In this document: positions 55,869 to 64,000 of the stretch, in pieces
Layout: every line of letters begins with the position of its first letter
How positions within the stretch are numbered: the stretch's first letter is position 1
DNA from: Actinomyces oris
Lineage (GTDB): Bacteria > Actinomycetota > Actinomycetes > Actinomycetales > Actinomycetaceae
Length of the DNA stretch: 64,000 bases
NCBI RefSeq assembly: GCF_001929375.1
Contig: NZ_MSGO01000009.1
Coordinates: 1 to 64,000 of the forward strand
Direction: 5' to 3'
Notes under the pieces: generated by a model
Database searches by the model: none
What the model saw: only the letters and a program-made list of their open reading frames with translations
Told to the model about the DNA's origin: nothing
Translations under genes and position numbers: made by a program

Positions 55869-57779
55869 TTACTTCTCCTCCTGCCCTGCGGTCTCGGCTC
55901 CGAGCTGATCGACCTGGGCGGTCAGCGCCGCGGCGTCGGTCTCCTCGCTCAGGTCCTGGCTCCTCCACATGGCGGTGTAGCGGCCGCCTGCGGCCAGCAG
56001 CTCCTCATGCGTGCCGCGCTCGGTGATACGTCCGGCGTCGACGACGAGGATCTGGTCGGCGTCGCGGATCGTGGACAGACGGTGGGCGATGATGATGACG
56101 GTCCTCCCGGTCGTCAGCCGGGACAGGGCCTGGTGGATGTCGCGCTCGGAGGCCGGGTCGGCCTGGGCGGTGGCCTCGTCCAGGACGAGGACGGGGGCGT
56201 CCTGGAGGTAGGCGCGCGCCAGGGTGACGCGCTGGCGCTCCCCTCCGGAGAGGAATCCTCCCGTGTCGCCCAGGATCGTGTCGTAGCCATGGGGCAGACG
56301 TGTGATGCGCTCGTGGATGCAGGCCGCGCGGGCGGCGGCCTCGACCTGCTCCCGGGTCGCGTCGGGGCGTCCCAGGGCGATGTTGTCGTGGACGGACTCG
56401 TGGGCCAGGGCCACGTCCTGCAGCACGACCGCCACCCGAGAGAGCAGCCAGGGGAACGTCGCCTCGCGCACGTCGACGCCGCTGATGCGCACGGCGCCGG
56501 CGTCGACGTCGTAGAAGCGGGCGATGAGGCGGGCCAGGGTCGACTTGCCGCCACCGGAGGGGCCGACGAGCGCCGTCACGCTTCCCGGTTCGGCGGTGAA
56601 GGACAGGCCCTGCAGGACCGGGGAGCCGGTCTCGTAGGAGAAGGTGACGTCCTCGACGTCGACGCGCCCGGGTGCGGGTCCCTCGCCGTCGTCATGGGTC
56701 CCCTCGGGCATCGGCGGCAAGGAGAGCAGGTCGGCGGTGGCCTGGGCGGCCATCCTGGACTCGTACATGTGCTGCATGAGACCGACGAGGATCATGAGCC
56801 CCTCCGGCAGCCCGAGGGCCACCAGGAAGAACGGCAGGGTGGCTGACAGCGGCGTCCACCCCTGGGAGGTGAACAGGACGGCCAGGAGCGCGACCGTGGC
56901 GAAGACCGTGGAGGGCCGCAGGACCGCGGTCATGGCGCTGATGGCCTTCCCGGATCTGCTCACCCACTCGTATGACAGCCTGGAGAACTCGGTGCGCGCC
57001 CGGCTGAAGCGGGTGCGGGAGGCGTCGGTGGCCTGGAAGCCCTTGATCTCCTTGATGCCCTCGAGCATCTCGACGGTCGCGGCGGCCAGCGCGGTCTGCG
57101 CGACGCCGAAGCGCTCGGTGATATCTGACATGCCGGCCAGGGCCAGGGATATGACCCCCAGGGTGAGTATCCACAGCCCGAGCAGCGCGCAGGCCAGGCG
57201 CCAGTCGGTCCACAGCAGGTAGGCCGCCCCGGCTGCCGCCATGACGACGGCGTTGGTGGCGTCACCGGGGACGTGGGCGACGAGGGTGTGGATGGAGGTG
57301 GTGTCGTCGCAGACCATCTTGCGGATGGTGCCGTGCGGGATCTGCGCCACCCGCCCCAGGGGCAGGCTGCTGATGGCCTCGACGACTTGTCTGCGGAGGT
57401 GGTGTCGCAGCCGGGCCTCGGCCAGGTGCGTGATCCCCAGGCCCGCCAGGTAGAGGGCCTGGGAGGCGAACAGGGCGACGGCTGCGATCGCCGCCCAGAT
57501 CCACAGGCTGCCGCGCCAGCCCTCCGGCGAGGTCTCACCCAGCCAGATGGCCGCCATGTTGCGCAGGGCCTCGAAGGGGACGATGGACATCAGCGCTCCG
57601 AGCGTGGTCAGCAGCCCGGTTGCGATCATGGCCGGGCGCGCCGGCCGGATGAGCTCGCCGACGGTGACGCCGGGGCGTCCGGCGCCGCCGACCTGCCCGG
57701 AGTGGTCGGAGTGATCGGGGTGCTTGGCCGGCTGCTCGGTGAGGTCTTCGGCTGCCTGGTGAATCGGCTGCTTCGGCAT
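55869..57779 (-). CDS. ABC half-transporter (exporter fold), subunit A
   Basis: 636 residues. A hydrophilic His/Asp-rich N-terminus (KHPDHSDHSGQ, which could bind metal) of about 45 residues precedes six membrane helices and an ATPase domain: VGPSGGGKSTLARLIARF, FLSGGERQRVTLARAYLQ, VLVLDEATAQADPASE and IIIAHRLSTIRDAD. The DEATAxADPxxE form is shared by YbtPQ/IrtAB-type proteins. ATG at 57779, 10 bp after the ECF fusion gene. Complete motifs indicate an active half. Confidence 0.9.
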   Translation of the reverse strand: MPKQPIHQAAEDLTEQPAKHPDHSDHSGQVGGAGRPGVTVGELIRPARPAMIATGLLTTLGALMSIVPFEALRNMAAIWLGETSPEGWRGSLWIWAAIAAVALFASQALYLAGLGITHLAEARLRHHLRRQVVEAISSLPLGRVAQIPHGTIRKMVCDDTTSIHTLVAHVPGDATNAVVMAAAGAAYLLWTDWRLACALLGLWILTLGVISLALAGMSDITERFGVAQTALAAATVEMLEGIKEIKGFQATDASRTRFSRARTEFSRLSYEWVSRSGKAISAMTAVLRPSTVFATVALLAVLFTSQGWTPLSATLPFFLVALGLPEGLMILVGLMQHMYESRMAAQATADLLSLPPMPEGTHDDGEGPAPGRVDVEDVTFSYETGSPVLQGLSFTAEPGSVTALVGPSGGGKSTLARLIARFYDVDAGAVRISGVDVREATFPWLLSRVAVVLQDVALAHESVHDNIALGRPDATREQVEAAARAACIHERITRLPHGYDTILGDTGGFLSGGERQRVTLARAYLQDAPVLVLDEATAQADPASERDIHQALSRLTTGRTVIIIAHRLSTIRDADQILVVDAGRITERGTHEELLAAGGRYTAMWRSQDLSEETDAAALTAQVDQLGAETAGQEEK

Positions 57780-57789
57780 GGCTGTCTCC

Positions 57790-60246
57790 TCAGTGGAGGG
57801 TTTTCCAGGTGATGGTGACCAGCGCCCAGGTGAGCGCGACGACGCTCCAATCGCGCGCCCTCCAGGGGTCATCGGTCATCTCGGTGCGCCGCTTGTGGGC
57901 ACCGAAGGCGCGCGAGTCCATGGACAGGGCGACGCGCTCGGCGTGCTGGATGGCCAGGATCATCAGCGGCAGGATCGATCCGGTCCAGCGGACCACGGGG
58001 GCGAGCAGCCCCCAACGCCCTCCGACTCCACGCAGTGCCCTGGCGGTGCGCAGGAGGACGAAGTCGTCATGAAAGCGGGTGATGAAGGCGATGGCCGCGG
58101 TGCCTGCCGCCCCGAGGCGGTAGGGCATGCGGAAGGTGGTGGTCAGGGTGCGGATGAGGGCCTCGGGGTCGGTGGAGACTCCTGAGACGAGGACCAGTGC
58201 GATGAGCGCGCCGATGCCGGTGCCTCCGGTCACCGCGTCGCCCAGGTCGTAGAGGCGCGCGGCCGTCTCCCGGTACTGGCTTCCGCCGCTGAGGATCCAG
58301 GTCATGAGCGCGGTGACCACCCAGGGGGCGATCACCGAGGCCACGGTGCGTCGCAGGGAGGCGCGCGCGGCGACGATCAGGACCGAGGCGGCCAGCAGGA
58401 TGCCCAGGTTGAGGTGATGGTTGCGCAGGGCGAAGACCATCACCATGGCCGGCAGGACCGATGCGAAGAGGGTGAGGGGGTTGAGCGAGGTGAACAGGCC
58501 TCGCCGCGGCTGGGGCCTGGGCGGCACCGGAGGATGGCTGGGCAGGCAGGTGAACGCCGCACCGGCGTCGTCGGTCGCGGTGACCTCGTGTGCGGCTTCC
58601 GGCCCCGTTCCGGTCCGTACCGGCGCCCCCGGTAGAGCGATGATGTGGGTGCAGTGCTTCAGGGCGAGCTCGAGGTCGTGGGTGGCCATGATGACCGTGC
58701 GCCCCTGGTGGCGCAGCTGGTCGATGAAGTCCATGAGCTCGCAGGTGTTGTCCCAGTCCTGCCCGTAGGTGGGCTCGTCGAGGACGATCACGTCGCGCTC
58801 CTCGCTGACCATGGTGGCCACCGAGAGCCTGCGGGCCTGGCCGCCCGAGAGGGTCAGCGGGTGGTGGCCGCGGTGGGCGGTCAGGTGGAACTGCTCGAGG
58901 AGCTGGTCGACCCGCTCCGGCCGGGTGCCTCCGACGGCGAGCTCGGCTCTCACGGTGGTGGCCACGAACTGGTGCTCAGGGTTCTGGAAGACGTAGCCGA
59001 CCAGGTGCCTGTCCTTGCCGACGTTCCGGCCCCCGACCGTTGCCTTGTCGGCACTTGAGCGGATGAGTCCGGCCAGGGCGGACAGGATCGAGGACTTGCC
59101 CGCGCCGTTGGGACCGACCAGCGCCACGAGCTCTCCGCCTCCCAGCCGCAGGGACACTCGCGGTGTGCGCCCCGGGACCTCGAGGTCGACCAGCTCGACG
59201 CTGGTGCGGGGCTCGGGCCGGGTGCGACCGGCGAGTGCCTCGCGGGTGTCGATGGCCTCGACCTGATGCCAGCTCTCGGCGGAGCCGCACGTCCGCCTCT
59301 CCAGGTAGCGCACCTCGTCGTCGGCGCACAGGTCGGCGAGCCGGGGCACCCGGATTCCGGCCTCAGCGCAGGTCAGCGCCGCCTCCGACGCCAGCGCCCC
59401 CGCGGGGAGGTCGTCGTCGGCCTCACGCAGGGCTCGGGGCATCCACACTCCGGCGTCGATCAGCTCGCGGCGGTGGCTCATGAAGACCTCGCGCGGCGAG
59501 CCGACGGCGATGGTCCGCCCGTCGGCGTCGAGGGCCAGGACCTGGTCGATGATGGGCAGTACCGGGTCGAGGTCGTGGTCGATGACGACGACTGCCGTCC
59601 CGGAGGAGGTCAGGGAGGAGATGAGTGCGTAGAAGTCCTCACAGCCGGTGGTGTCGATGGTGCTGGTCGGCTCATCGAGGACGAGGAGCTGTGGGCGCAT
59701 GGCCAGGGCGACGGCGACCGCGAGCCGTTGACGCTGCCCGCCCGAGAGCGTCCAGGGGTCGTCCCAGATGCGCTCGATGAGTCCCACCGTACGCAGAGCC
59801 TCCTCGACCCTCGCCGTGATCTCGGACCTGGGCAGGCAGAGATTCTGCAGCGGGAAGGCGACATCATCGTGGACGGTGCGGGTGACGACGGCGGCATCGG
59901 GGCTCTGGCCGACGTAGGCGACGGTCTGGGCCAGGGTCTGGACGGTGGCGTCGGCGACCTCGGTGCCGGACAGTCTCAGGCTGCCGGCGTACTCCGAGGG
60001 CAGGCAGTGCGGGATGAGCCCGCACAGCGCGCGCACGAGCGTGGTCTTGCCACAGCCCGAGGGGCCGATGACGGCGGTGACCTGAGCGCGCAGATGGGTG
60101 AGGCTCACCGAGTCCAGGACCCAGCTCTCACGCCCGAGGTAGTGGACACTGAGGCCCTCGATGCTCACCAGCACCGCTTCTGCTGTCCCCGCCGCAGGCT
60201 GTTCGGCCTCGGGCTCGGTGAGCACGGCGGGCGCTGACTCAGGCAC
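57790..60246 (-). CDS. ECF transporter energising module: two ATPases and T subunit in one chain
   Basis: 818 residues. ATPase 1: GPSGCGKTT (61-69), LSGGQRQRLAVAVAL (168), LLVLDEPTST (187). ATPase 2: GPNGAGKSS (378), FQNPEHQFV (420), LSGGQARRLSVATM (467), VIVLDEPTYG (487). Residues about 590-818 are an EcfT membrane protein (NPLTLFASVLPAMVMVFALRNHH; ARALRGVGGRWG; SMDSRAFGA, containing the Ala-Arg-x coupling motif). In Bacillus YkoD (two ATPases) and YkoC (T) are separate. It would drive the YkoE-like S subunit encoded upstream (8-bp overlap). GTG start without a clear ribosome-binding site, so coupled. Confidence 0.92.
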   Translation of the reverse strand: MPESAPAVLTEPEAEQPAAGTAEAVLVSIEGLSVHYLGRESWVLDSVSLTHLRAQVTAVIGPSGCGKTTLVRALCGLIPHCLPSEYAGSLRLSGTEVADATVQTLAQTVAYVGQSPDAAVVTRTVHDDVAFPLQNLCLPRSEITARVEEALRTVGLIERIWDDPWTLSGGQRQRLAVAVALAMRPQLLVLDEPTSTIDTTGCEDFYALISSLTSSGTAVVVIDHDLDPVLPIIDQVLALDADGRTIAVGSPREVFMSHRRELIDAGVWMPRALREADDDLPAGALASEAALTCAEAGIRVPRLADLCADDEVRYLERRTCGSAESWHQVEAIDTREALAGRTRPEPRTSVELVDLEVPGRTPRVSLRLGGGELVALVGPNGAGKSSILSALAGLIRSSADKATVGGRNVGKDRHLVGYVFQNPEHQFVATTVRAELAVGGTRPERVDQLLEQFHLTAHRGHHPLTLSGGQARRLSVATMVSEERDVIVLDEPTYGQDWDNTCELMDFIDQLRHQGRTVIMATHDLELALKHCTHIIALPGAPVRTGTGPEAAHEVTATDDAGAAFTCLPSHPPVPPRPQPRRGLFTSLNPLTLFASVLPAMVMVFALRNHHLNLGILLAASVLIVAARASLRRTVASVIAPWVVTALMTWILSGGSQYRETAARLYDLGDAVTGGTGIGALIALVLVSGVSTDPEALIRTLTTTFRMPYRLGAAGTAAIAFITRFHDDFVLLRTARALRGVGGRWGLLAPVVRWTGSILPLMILAIQHAERVALSMDSRAFGAHKRRTEMTDDPWRARDWSVVALTWALVTITWKTLH

Positions 60247-60874
60247 GGCCGGTCGAGCGGTGGTCGATGCCGACGCCGGCGCGGTTGAGCAGCCGGGTCA
60301 GGAGGATGGTGAGGCCGCCACCGACCAGGGCCGAGACGACGGCGATGACGACGCCGGCGCTCGCGGAGACGATGCCCGCCGAGGCGCTCATGACGGAGAC
60401 GTACATGATGCCGTTGAGCAGGCCGAAGGTCATCGCCGAGAGCAGGTAGGACCACCAGGTCCACTTCCGGTAGAGCAGGAGAGCCAGGGGTACCTCGACG
60501 AAGGCCCCGCCGATGAGGTTGCCGACGATGGCCGCGGGGCCGACCGGGGTGGTGAAGACACTCATGATGCCCATGAGAAGGGCCGCGATCATCACGGCGC
60601 CGGGGCGGCGCACGACGGTGGCGGGCAGCAGGTACGGCACGAGCCACAGTCCCATGATCGCGCACCCCAGGAGCACGGCGTCTCGGGAGGCCCCCGCCGC
60701 CGGGGCCAGGTAGTTCAGCGGCACGAGGAGAATCATCGAGACGACCGCCAGGGCGGCGATCGTCATGAGATTGCGGGTGCCGAGCGCGGAGTCGGCCAGG
60801 CCCGAGCGCGACGACGTGCGCACGGTGGGTCGCTCCTGCCCAGTCGATGTCGCTGTGCGGTTGGTGGGGCTCAT
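60239..60874 (-). CDS. YkoE-like ECF transporter substrate-binding subunit
   Basis: 211 residues, about six membrane helices. The pattern is that of PF09819/YkoE: TIAALAVVSMILLVPLNYLAP, VPYLLPATVVRRPGAVMIAALLMG, PVGPAAIVGNLIGGAFVEVPLALLLYRKW. Bacillus YkoE serves hydroxymethylpyrimidine/thiamine; here the metal-type operator suggests another small ligand. The N-terminal 35 residues are polar. ATG at 60874 with AAGGAG five bases upstream. First gene of an operon of four. Confidence 0.85.
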   Translation of the reverse strand: MSPTNRTATSTGQERPTVRTSSRSGLADSALGTRNLMTIAALAVVSMILLVPLNYLAPAAGASRDAVLLGCAIMGLWLVPYLLPATVVRRPGAVMIAALLMGIMSVFTTPVGPAAIVGNLIGGAFVEVPLALLLYRKWTWWSYLLSAMTFGLLNGIMYVSVMSASAGIVSASAGVVIAVVSALVGGGLTILLTRLLNRAGVGIDHRSTGRA

Positions 60875-60995
60875 GTCTTCTCCTTGTGTGTTCTCGCAGG
60901 TCGTGGTGAACAGTCCGACGTCGTACCGGAGTACCGAGGACGCACCACCTCAGGCGCGCCAGCGCGATGACCGCACATCTACTCGAGCATCGTCA

Positions 60996-61020
60996 TATTT
61001 GCAAATCATTATCATTATCT
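60996..61020. promoter_or_regulatory. Fur-like metal-responsive operator
   Basis: On the minus strand the sequence reads agataatgataatgatttgc, with two exact GATAAT hexamers and a third partial one, like the Fur box. It lies 122 bp upstream of the YkoE-type gene start in a 161-bp spacer that is much richer in AT than its surroundings. A Fur or Zur regulator is inferred; no DtxR-type box was seen. Confidence 0.6.
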
Positions 61021-61035
61021 ACCTTCAGTGAGATG

Positions 61036-62511
61036 TCATTCAATCTCGATGACGCGGTCGGCGCACTCATTGAGGAACTCGACGTCGTGGCTGATGACGA
61101 TGACGACGCGACCCTCGCGCGCCAGGTCCCGCAGCTCAGCGGCGATGGCCACGAGATGACGGTGGTCGACACCGGAGGTGGGCTCGTCCAGGATGAGGAC
61201 GCGGGTGCCCTGGTCGATCGCGGTGGCGATGACGAGGCGCTGCTTCTGCCCGCCACTGAGCGAGAGCGGGTGACGATCGGCCAGGTCGGCCAGGTCGAGG
61301 CGCTCGAGCTGCGGAAGGCCCGCCTCTCGAGAGACCGACTCGGTGAAGAGCTGGCGGTGGACGTCCTGCATGACGAGGAAGGCCTGCCCGGCGGCGAGCT
61401 CCTTGCCGCCGTACGTGACGCGCGCGTCCCGCTGGGTGCGTTGTAGGCCGCAGACTGCCCGCGCCAGGGTCGTCTTCCCGATCCCATTGGCCCCCATGAC
61501 GCCGGTGATCGCACCGGCGGGAAAGGTGAGCTCGGGGATGTCGAGAATGAGGCGACCGCCTCGCTCCACCTTGAGGTTCTCAATGCGCAGCCCGCCCTCC
61601 CCCTCCTCTCCGGGCATCTCGTCAGGATCGACCTGGACAGTGCCAGCGATTGGTGGGGTACTGCGCTCGACGCCGCCGCTCGTGCCGTCGTCGACCCGCC
61701 TGTCCGCATGGCCGGCCAGCGCGGCGATCCGTGCGGGGCACAGGTCCAGGCGGGGCCGCTCCAGGGTCCGCAGACCCAGCCGCCTGCGCCGCACATCGTC
61801 GATCCGCCACAGCTCCTCCCCCGCCATGCGGTGCACGACGCGCCCCTGCCCCATGATGACGACCTCGTCGACGAGGCCGCGCAGGAAGTAGACGCGGTGC
61901 TCGGCCACCACCAGGGTCCGCCCCGCCGCCTTGAGCCGCCCGATGGTGGCGCGCACGTCGTCGATGGCCCGCGGATCCAGGTTGGAGGTGGGCTCGTCCA
62001 GGAGGATGACGGGGGTCTGCTGGGCCAGGGCCTGGGCGCAGGCGACCTTCTGGGTCTGTCCGCCGGACAGGCCGCGCAAATCCCTGTCGGCCAGGTCGGT
62101 GATGCCCAGCTGCTCCAGGGCCTCAGTACGACGCCTCCGGATCTCCGGGGCGGGTACCTGGTAGTTCTGGGGTGCGAAGGCGAGCTCGTCGGCTACGGTG
62201 GTCGTGAAGAACTGGGCGGCGGGATTCTGGAAGACCGTGGCGGTGCGCAGCCCGGAGCGCTCGATCGGGGTATCGCAGACCTCCTCGTCCCCGACAAGGA
62301 CCCGGCCAGTGCGCTCGCCGTCGTGGAAGTGCGGGATGAGCCCGTTGAGCAGCCTCAGCATGGTGGACTTGCCAGATCCCGAGGCCCCGCACACGAGGGT
62401 GAGGCTTCCGGGTGGGATGTCCAGGTCGATGTCGTCGAGGACCCGCTGGCCGGTGGGATAGGCGTAGGAGACGCCACGAAGATGAAGGCGAGAATCGTGG
62501 GAGGGCGTCAT
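61036..62511 (-). CDS. ECF transporter fused ATPases (EcfA-EcfA)
   Basis: 491 residues, two ABC ATPase domains: GASGSGKSTMLRLLNGL, FQNPAAQFFTTTVADELAF, LSGGQTQKVACAQALA and VILLDEPTSN in the first; GANGIGKTTLARAVCGLQ, QDVHRQLFTESV, LSLSGGQKQRLVIATAI and VLILDEPTSG in the second. The QNP/QDV segments and Q-loop glutamines are those of EcfA. ATG at 62511 with GGAGG five bases upstream, one codon inside the ATGATG overlap with the T gene. A 55-residue linker (about 275-330) is Gly/Pro-rich. Confidence 0.92.
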   Translation of the reverse strand: MTPSHDSRLHLRGVSYAYPTGQRVLDDIDLDIPPGSLTLVCGASGSGKSTMLRLLNGLIPHFHDGERTGRVLVGDEEVCDTPIERSGLRTATVFQNPAAQFFTTTVADELAFAPQNYQVPAPEIRRRRTEALEQLGITDLADRDLRGLSGGQTQKVACAQALAQQTPVILLDEPTSNLDPRAIDDVRATIGRLKAAGRTLVVAEHRVYFLRGLVDEVVIMGQGRVVHRMAGEELWRIDDVRRRRLGLRTLERPRLDLCPARIAALAGHADRRVDDGTSGGVERSTPPIAGTVQVDPDEMPGEEGEGGLRIENLKVERGGRLILDIPELTFPAGAITGVMGANGIGKTTLARAVCGLQRTQRDARVTYGGKELAAGQAFLVMQDVHRQLFTESVSREAGLPQLERLDLADLADRHPLSLSGGQKQRLVIATAIDQGTRVLILDEPTSGVDHRHLVAIAAELRDLAREGRVVIVISHDVEFLNECADRVIEIE

Positions 62512-62513
62512 CA

Positions 62514-63350
62514 TCACCTCCCCCAGACGGGTTGCAGCGCCAGGACCACCAGGCCGGCGCTGAGCGCGAGGAGCACGGCATCGGCAGCCCCGAAACGCAG
62601 GCGGTCGACAACGGTGGGGCGACCACCGCTGCCCAGGCCCCGAATGAGGGCCGCGGCCGAGAGGTCGTCGGCGCTGCGAGCCGAGGTGGCCAGGACCGGG
62701 ACGACGAGCTTCTCGATGCCGTCCAGCGGGTGGCGCCACAGGTAGGAGCCGCTGTAGCCACGCAGTCTCATGGCCTCGATAACACCCCTGGCCTCATCGA
62801 GGGCCACCGGCACGAACCGGAAGAGGACCGCCAACGGGACGGTGAGGAACTGTGGCGCGCGCAGCTGGTTGAGGGCCGCCAGCAGGGCACTGACGCGCGT
62901 GGTGGTGACGAACCAGGCCCCCAGCGACAGTGAGATGGCAAAGCGCAGCAGCCAGTAGGCGACGACCCCGAAGAAGACCGCGACCCCGGAAGGCCACCAC
63001 AGGGGCACCTGAGTGAGCCCCCAGAACACTGCGGTGATGGCGGAGTAGCTGATGAGCACGCGCACCGGCTCGTCCAGGGCGATGAGCGCACCCACCAGAA
63101 CGGCGATGAGTCCAACGGCTCGGTTGGAGGCCATGCCCATGACCAGCACGTTGCACACGAGCAGCAGGATGAACTTGCTGCGCGGATCGGCGTGGACACG
63201 AGGAGCAGCGGCACCCCTGGGACGGGGACGTCCCCCAAAGGCGGCATCCAGGACAGAGCGGCCCTCTCGAGCGAGCTCCTGCGGTGAGGCCGGGGACTCC
63301 TCCACGCCCACCGCAGGAACGTTGGACCCCCGGGGTCGCGTGCGCCGCAT
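62514..63350 (-). CDS. ECF transporter T subunit (EcfT)
   Basis: 278 residues, CbiQ family. After a polar N-terminus come about five membrane helices from DPRSKFILLLVCNVLVMGMA; the cytoplasmic coupling helices contain the family motifs AMRLRGYSGSY and AALIRGLGSGG (A-R-x). It connects the EcfA pair to an S subunit. ATG at 63350, 3 bp after the MptD-type gene. Confidence 0.9.
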   Translation of the reverse strand: MRRTRPRGSNVPAVGVEESPASPQELAREGRSVLDAAFGGRPRPRGAAAPRVHADPRSKFILLLVCNVLVMGMASNRAVGLIAVLVGALIALDEPVRVLISYSAITAVFWGLTQVPLWWPSGVAVFFGVVAYWLLRFAISLSLGAWFVTTTRVSALLAALNQLRAPQFLTVPLAVLFRFVPVALDEARGVIEAMRLRGYSGSYLWRHPLDGIEKLVVPVLATSARSADDLSAAALIRGLGSGGRPTVVDRLRFGAADAVLLALSAGLVVLALQPVWGR

Positions 63351-63352
63351 GC

Positions 63353-64000
63353 TCAGGCGACGCCCGCTCGCTTGAAGTGCTTGCGCAGCACCCTCATTCC
63401 CAGCAGGGCGCCGGCGCAGGCAAGGAGCGCGATGAGGAGCATCCACGCCAGGAGGAACATCGGGCTGATCAGCGCCTGGAGATCACTGGCGTACGTGTCA
63501 CCCATGGACTCGCGGATGTGGGCGAAATAAGCCTCTGAGGCCCATACCACCGGCAGGATCGGGCTGATGGCCCACATGGAGAAGACGGCGAATCCCAGGG
63601 CATTGGTGACGGTTCTGTCGTATCCGCCGGCACGGGTGATGGCGTCGGCGGCGAGTCCCAGGACGGTCGCGACCAGCGGCGTGACCCAGGCGTGTCCGGT
63701 AACGACCATGAGGATGCCGATGATGAGACCCAGGATGGTGTAGGCGCCCATGGCCCGCGTCCGGGACACGTACAGCATGCAGATAATCGCCTCTACGATG
63801 ACACCGATGATCCCGCCGACGAAGATCATGATCGGATGGATCGCCCCGAGCATCCCGGTGCCGAACAGGGCGATGAAGTACAGGGCGGTGAAGACTCCCA
63901 CGTTGATGAGGTTGCGCGGTGAGGTGATGCTCGCCGCCCGACCACCACTGTTGCCGGCTGGGTTGGTCGCTGCTGTTCCGGCCGAACCGGCTGTACTGGC
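63353..64000 (-). CDS. MptD-family putative ECF transporter S subunit (partial, 5' end outside window)
   Basis: 215 codons visible up to the window edge with no start codon beyond NLIN, so the true start lies outside. Family signs: ITSPRNLINVGVFTALYFIALFGTGMLG, AYTILGLIIGILMVVTGHAW and SDLQALISPMFLLAWML, split across five to six helices, with a basic end RVLRKHFKRAG. MptD/Trep_Strep S proteins bind unknown ligands and often sit by iron-related transport genes. It starts the second ECF operon in this window. Confidence 0.85.
   Translation of the reverse strand, partial: ASTAGSAGTAATNPAGNSGGRAASITSPRNLINVGVFTALYFIALFGTGMLGAIHPIMIFVGGIIGVIVEAIICMLYVSRTRAMGAYTILGLIIGILMVVTGHAWVTPLVATVLGLAADAITRAGGYDRTVTNALGFAVFSMWAISPILPVVWASEAYFAHIRESMGDTYASDLQALISPMFLLAWMLLIALLACAGALLGMRVLRKHFKRAGVA

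Noticed and set aside
61036-63350. Cobalt (Cbi) transporter by ECF-A/T similarity.
   Set aside because: The S subunit is of MptD type and no CbiM/CbiN is present.

Overview
The window is a high-GC chromosomal segment, almost fully coding, with frequent 1-8 bp gene overlaps and many GTG starts. Gene order (rpsP-khpA-rimM-trmD-lepB-rplS-lepB-rnhB-DUF2469-yraN-comM-dprA, with ffh, ftsY and smc alongside) is the classic actinobacterial one. Two adjacent type I signal peptidases, a trehalose PTS and a translational-type ileS T-box point to Actinomyces or a close relative (oris/naeslundii/viscosus-like). The species is an inference; no rRNA or tRNA gene is visible.

Layout. 1-280: right end of an IS5-family element, cut by the window edge and abutting dprA. 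277-18895, all on the minus strand: competence/DNA-uptake genes (dprA, comM, yraN), RNase HII, two signal peptidases around rplS, a TrmD-acetyltransferase fusion, rimM, khpA, rpsP, both SRP GTPases (ffh, ftsY), a small membrane protein and smc. 19063-21254: NatAB-type ABC transporter. 21378-22583: ndk and an orphan dhaL. 22958-27701: trehalose locus with treR, a one-chain PTS transporter (IIA-IIB-IIC) and treC. Both metabolic genes are broken by small insertions in short repeats, while the TreR operators are intact. 27940-30527: a lipoprotein and a FolC with a long acidic N-terminal extension.

31059-44642 is a surface-polysaccharide island bounded and interrupted by AT-rich spacers. It holds ugd, a flippase, an acetyltransferase, an EpsG-type polymerase, two glycosyltransferases, a phosphoglycosyltransferase, a DegT aminotransferase, a PglF/CapD-type 4,6-dehydratase, a chain-length/BY-kinase-like protein with a damaged P-loop, and a TupA-type ATP-grasp protein. 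Together these suggest an amino-deoxy-sugar-primed, Wzx/Wzy-type polymer.

44877-48248 is ileS under an Ile T-box. 48787-54027 holds an aldo/keto reductase flanked by two copies of an 86-bp hairpin element, a Gly-rich membrane protein, an SDR, an NhaC-like antiporter and proC.

54097-64000 is a transport island on the minus strand. It has two exporter-fold ABC half-transporters, an unusual ECF protein fusing two ATPases and the T subunit, a YkoE-like S subunit preceded by a Fur-like GATAAT repeat, and a second ECF set (fused ATPases, T subunit and an MptD-family S subunit running off the window). Metal- or siderophore-linked uptake is the best guess for this block.
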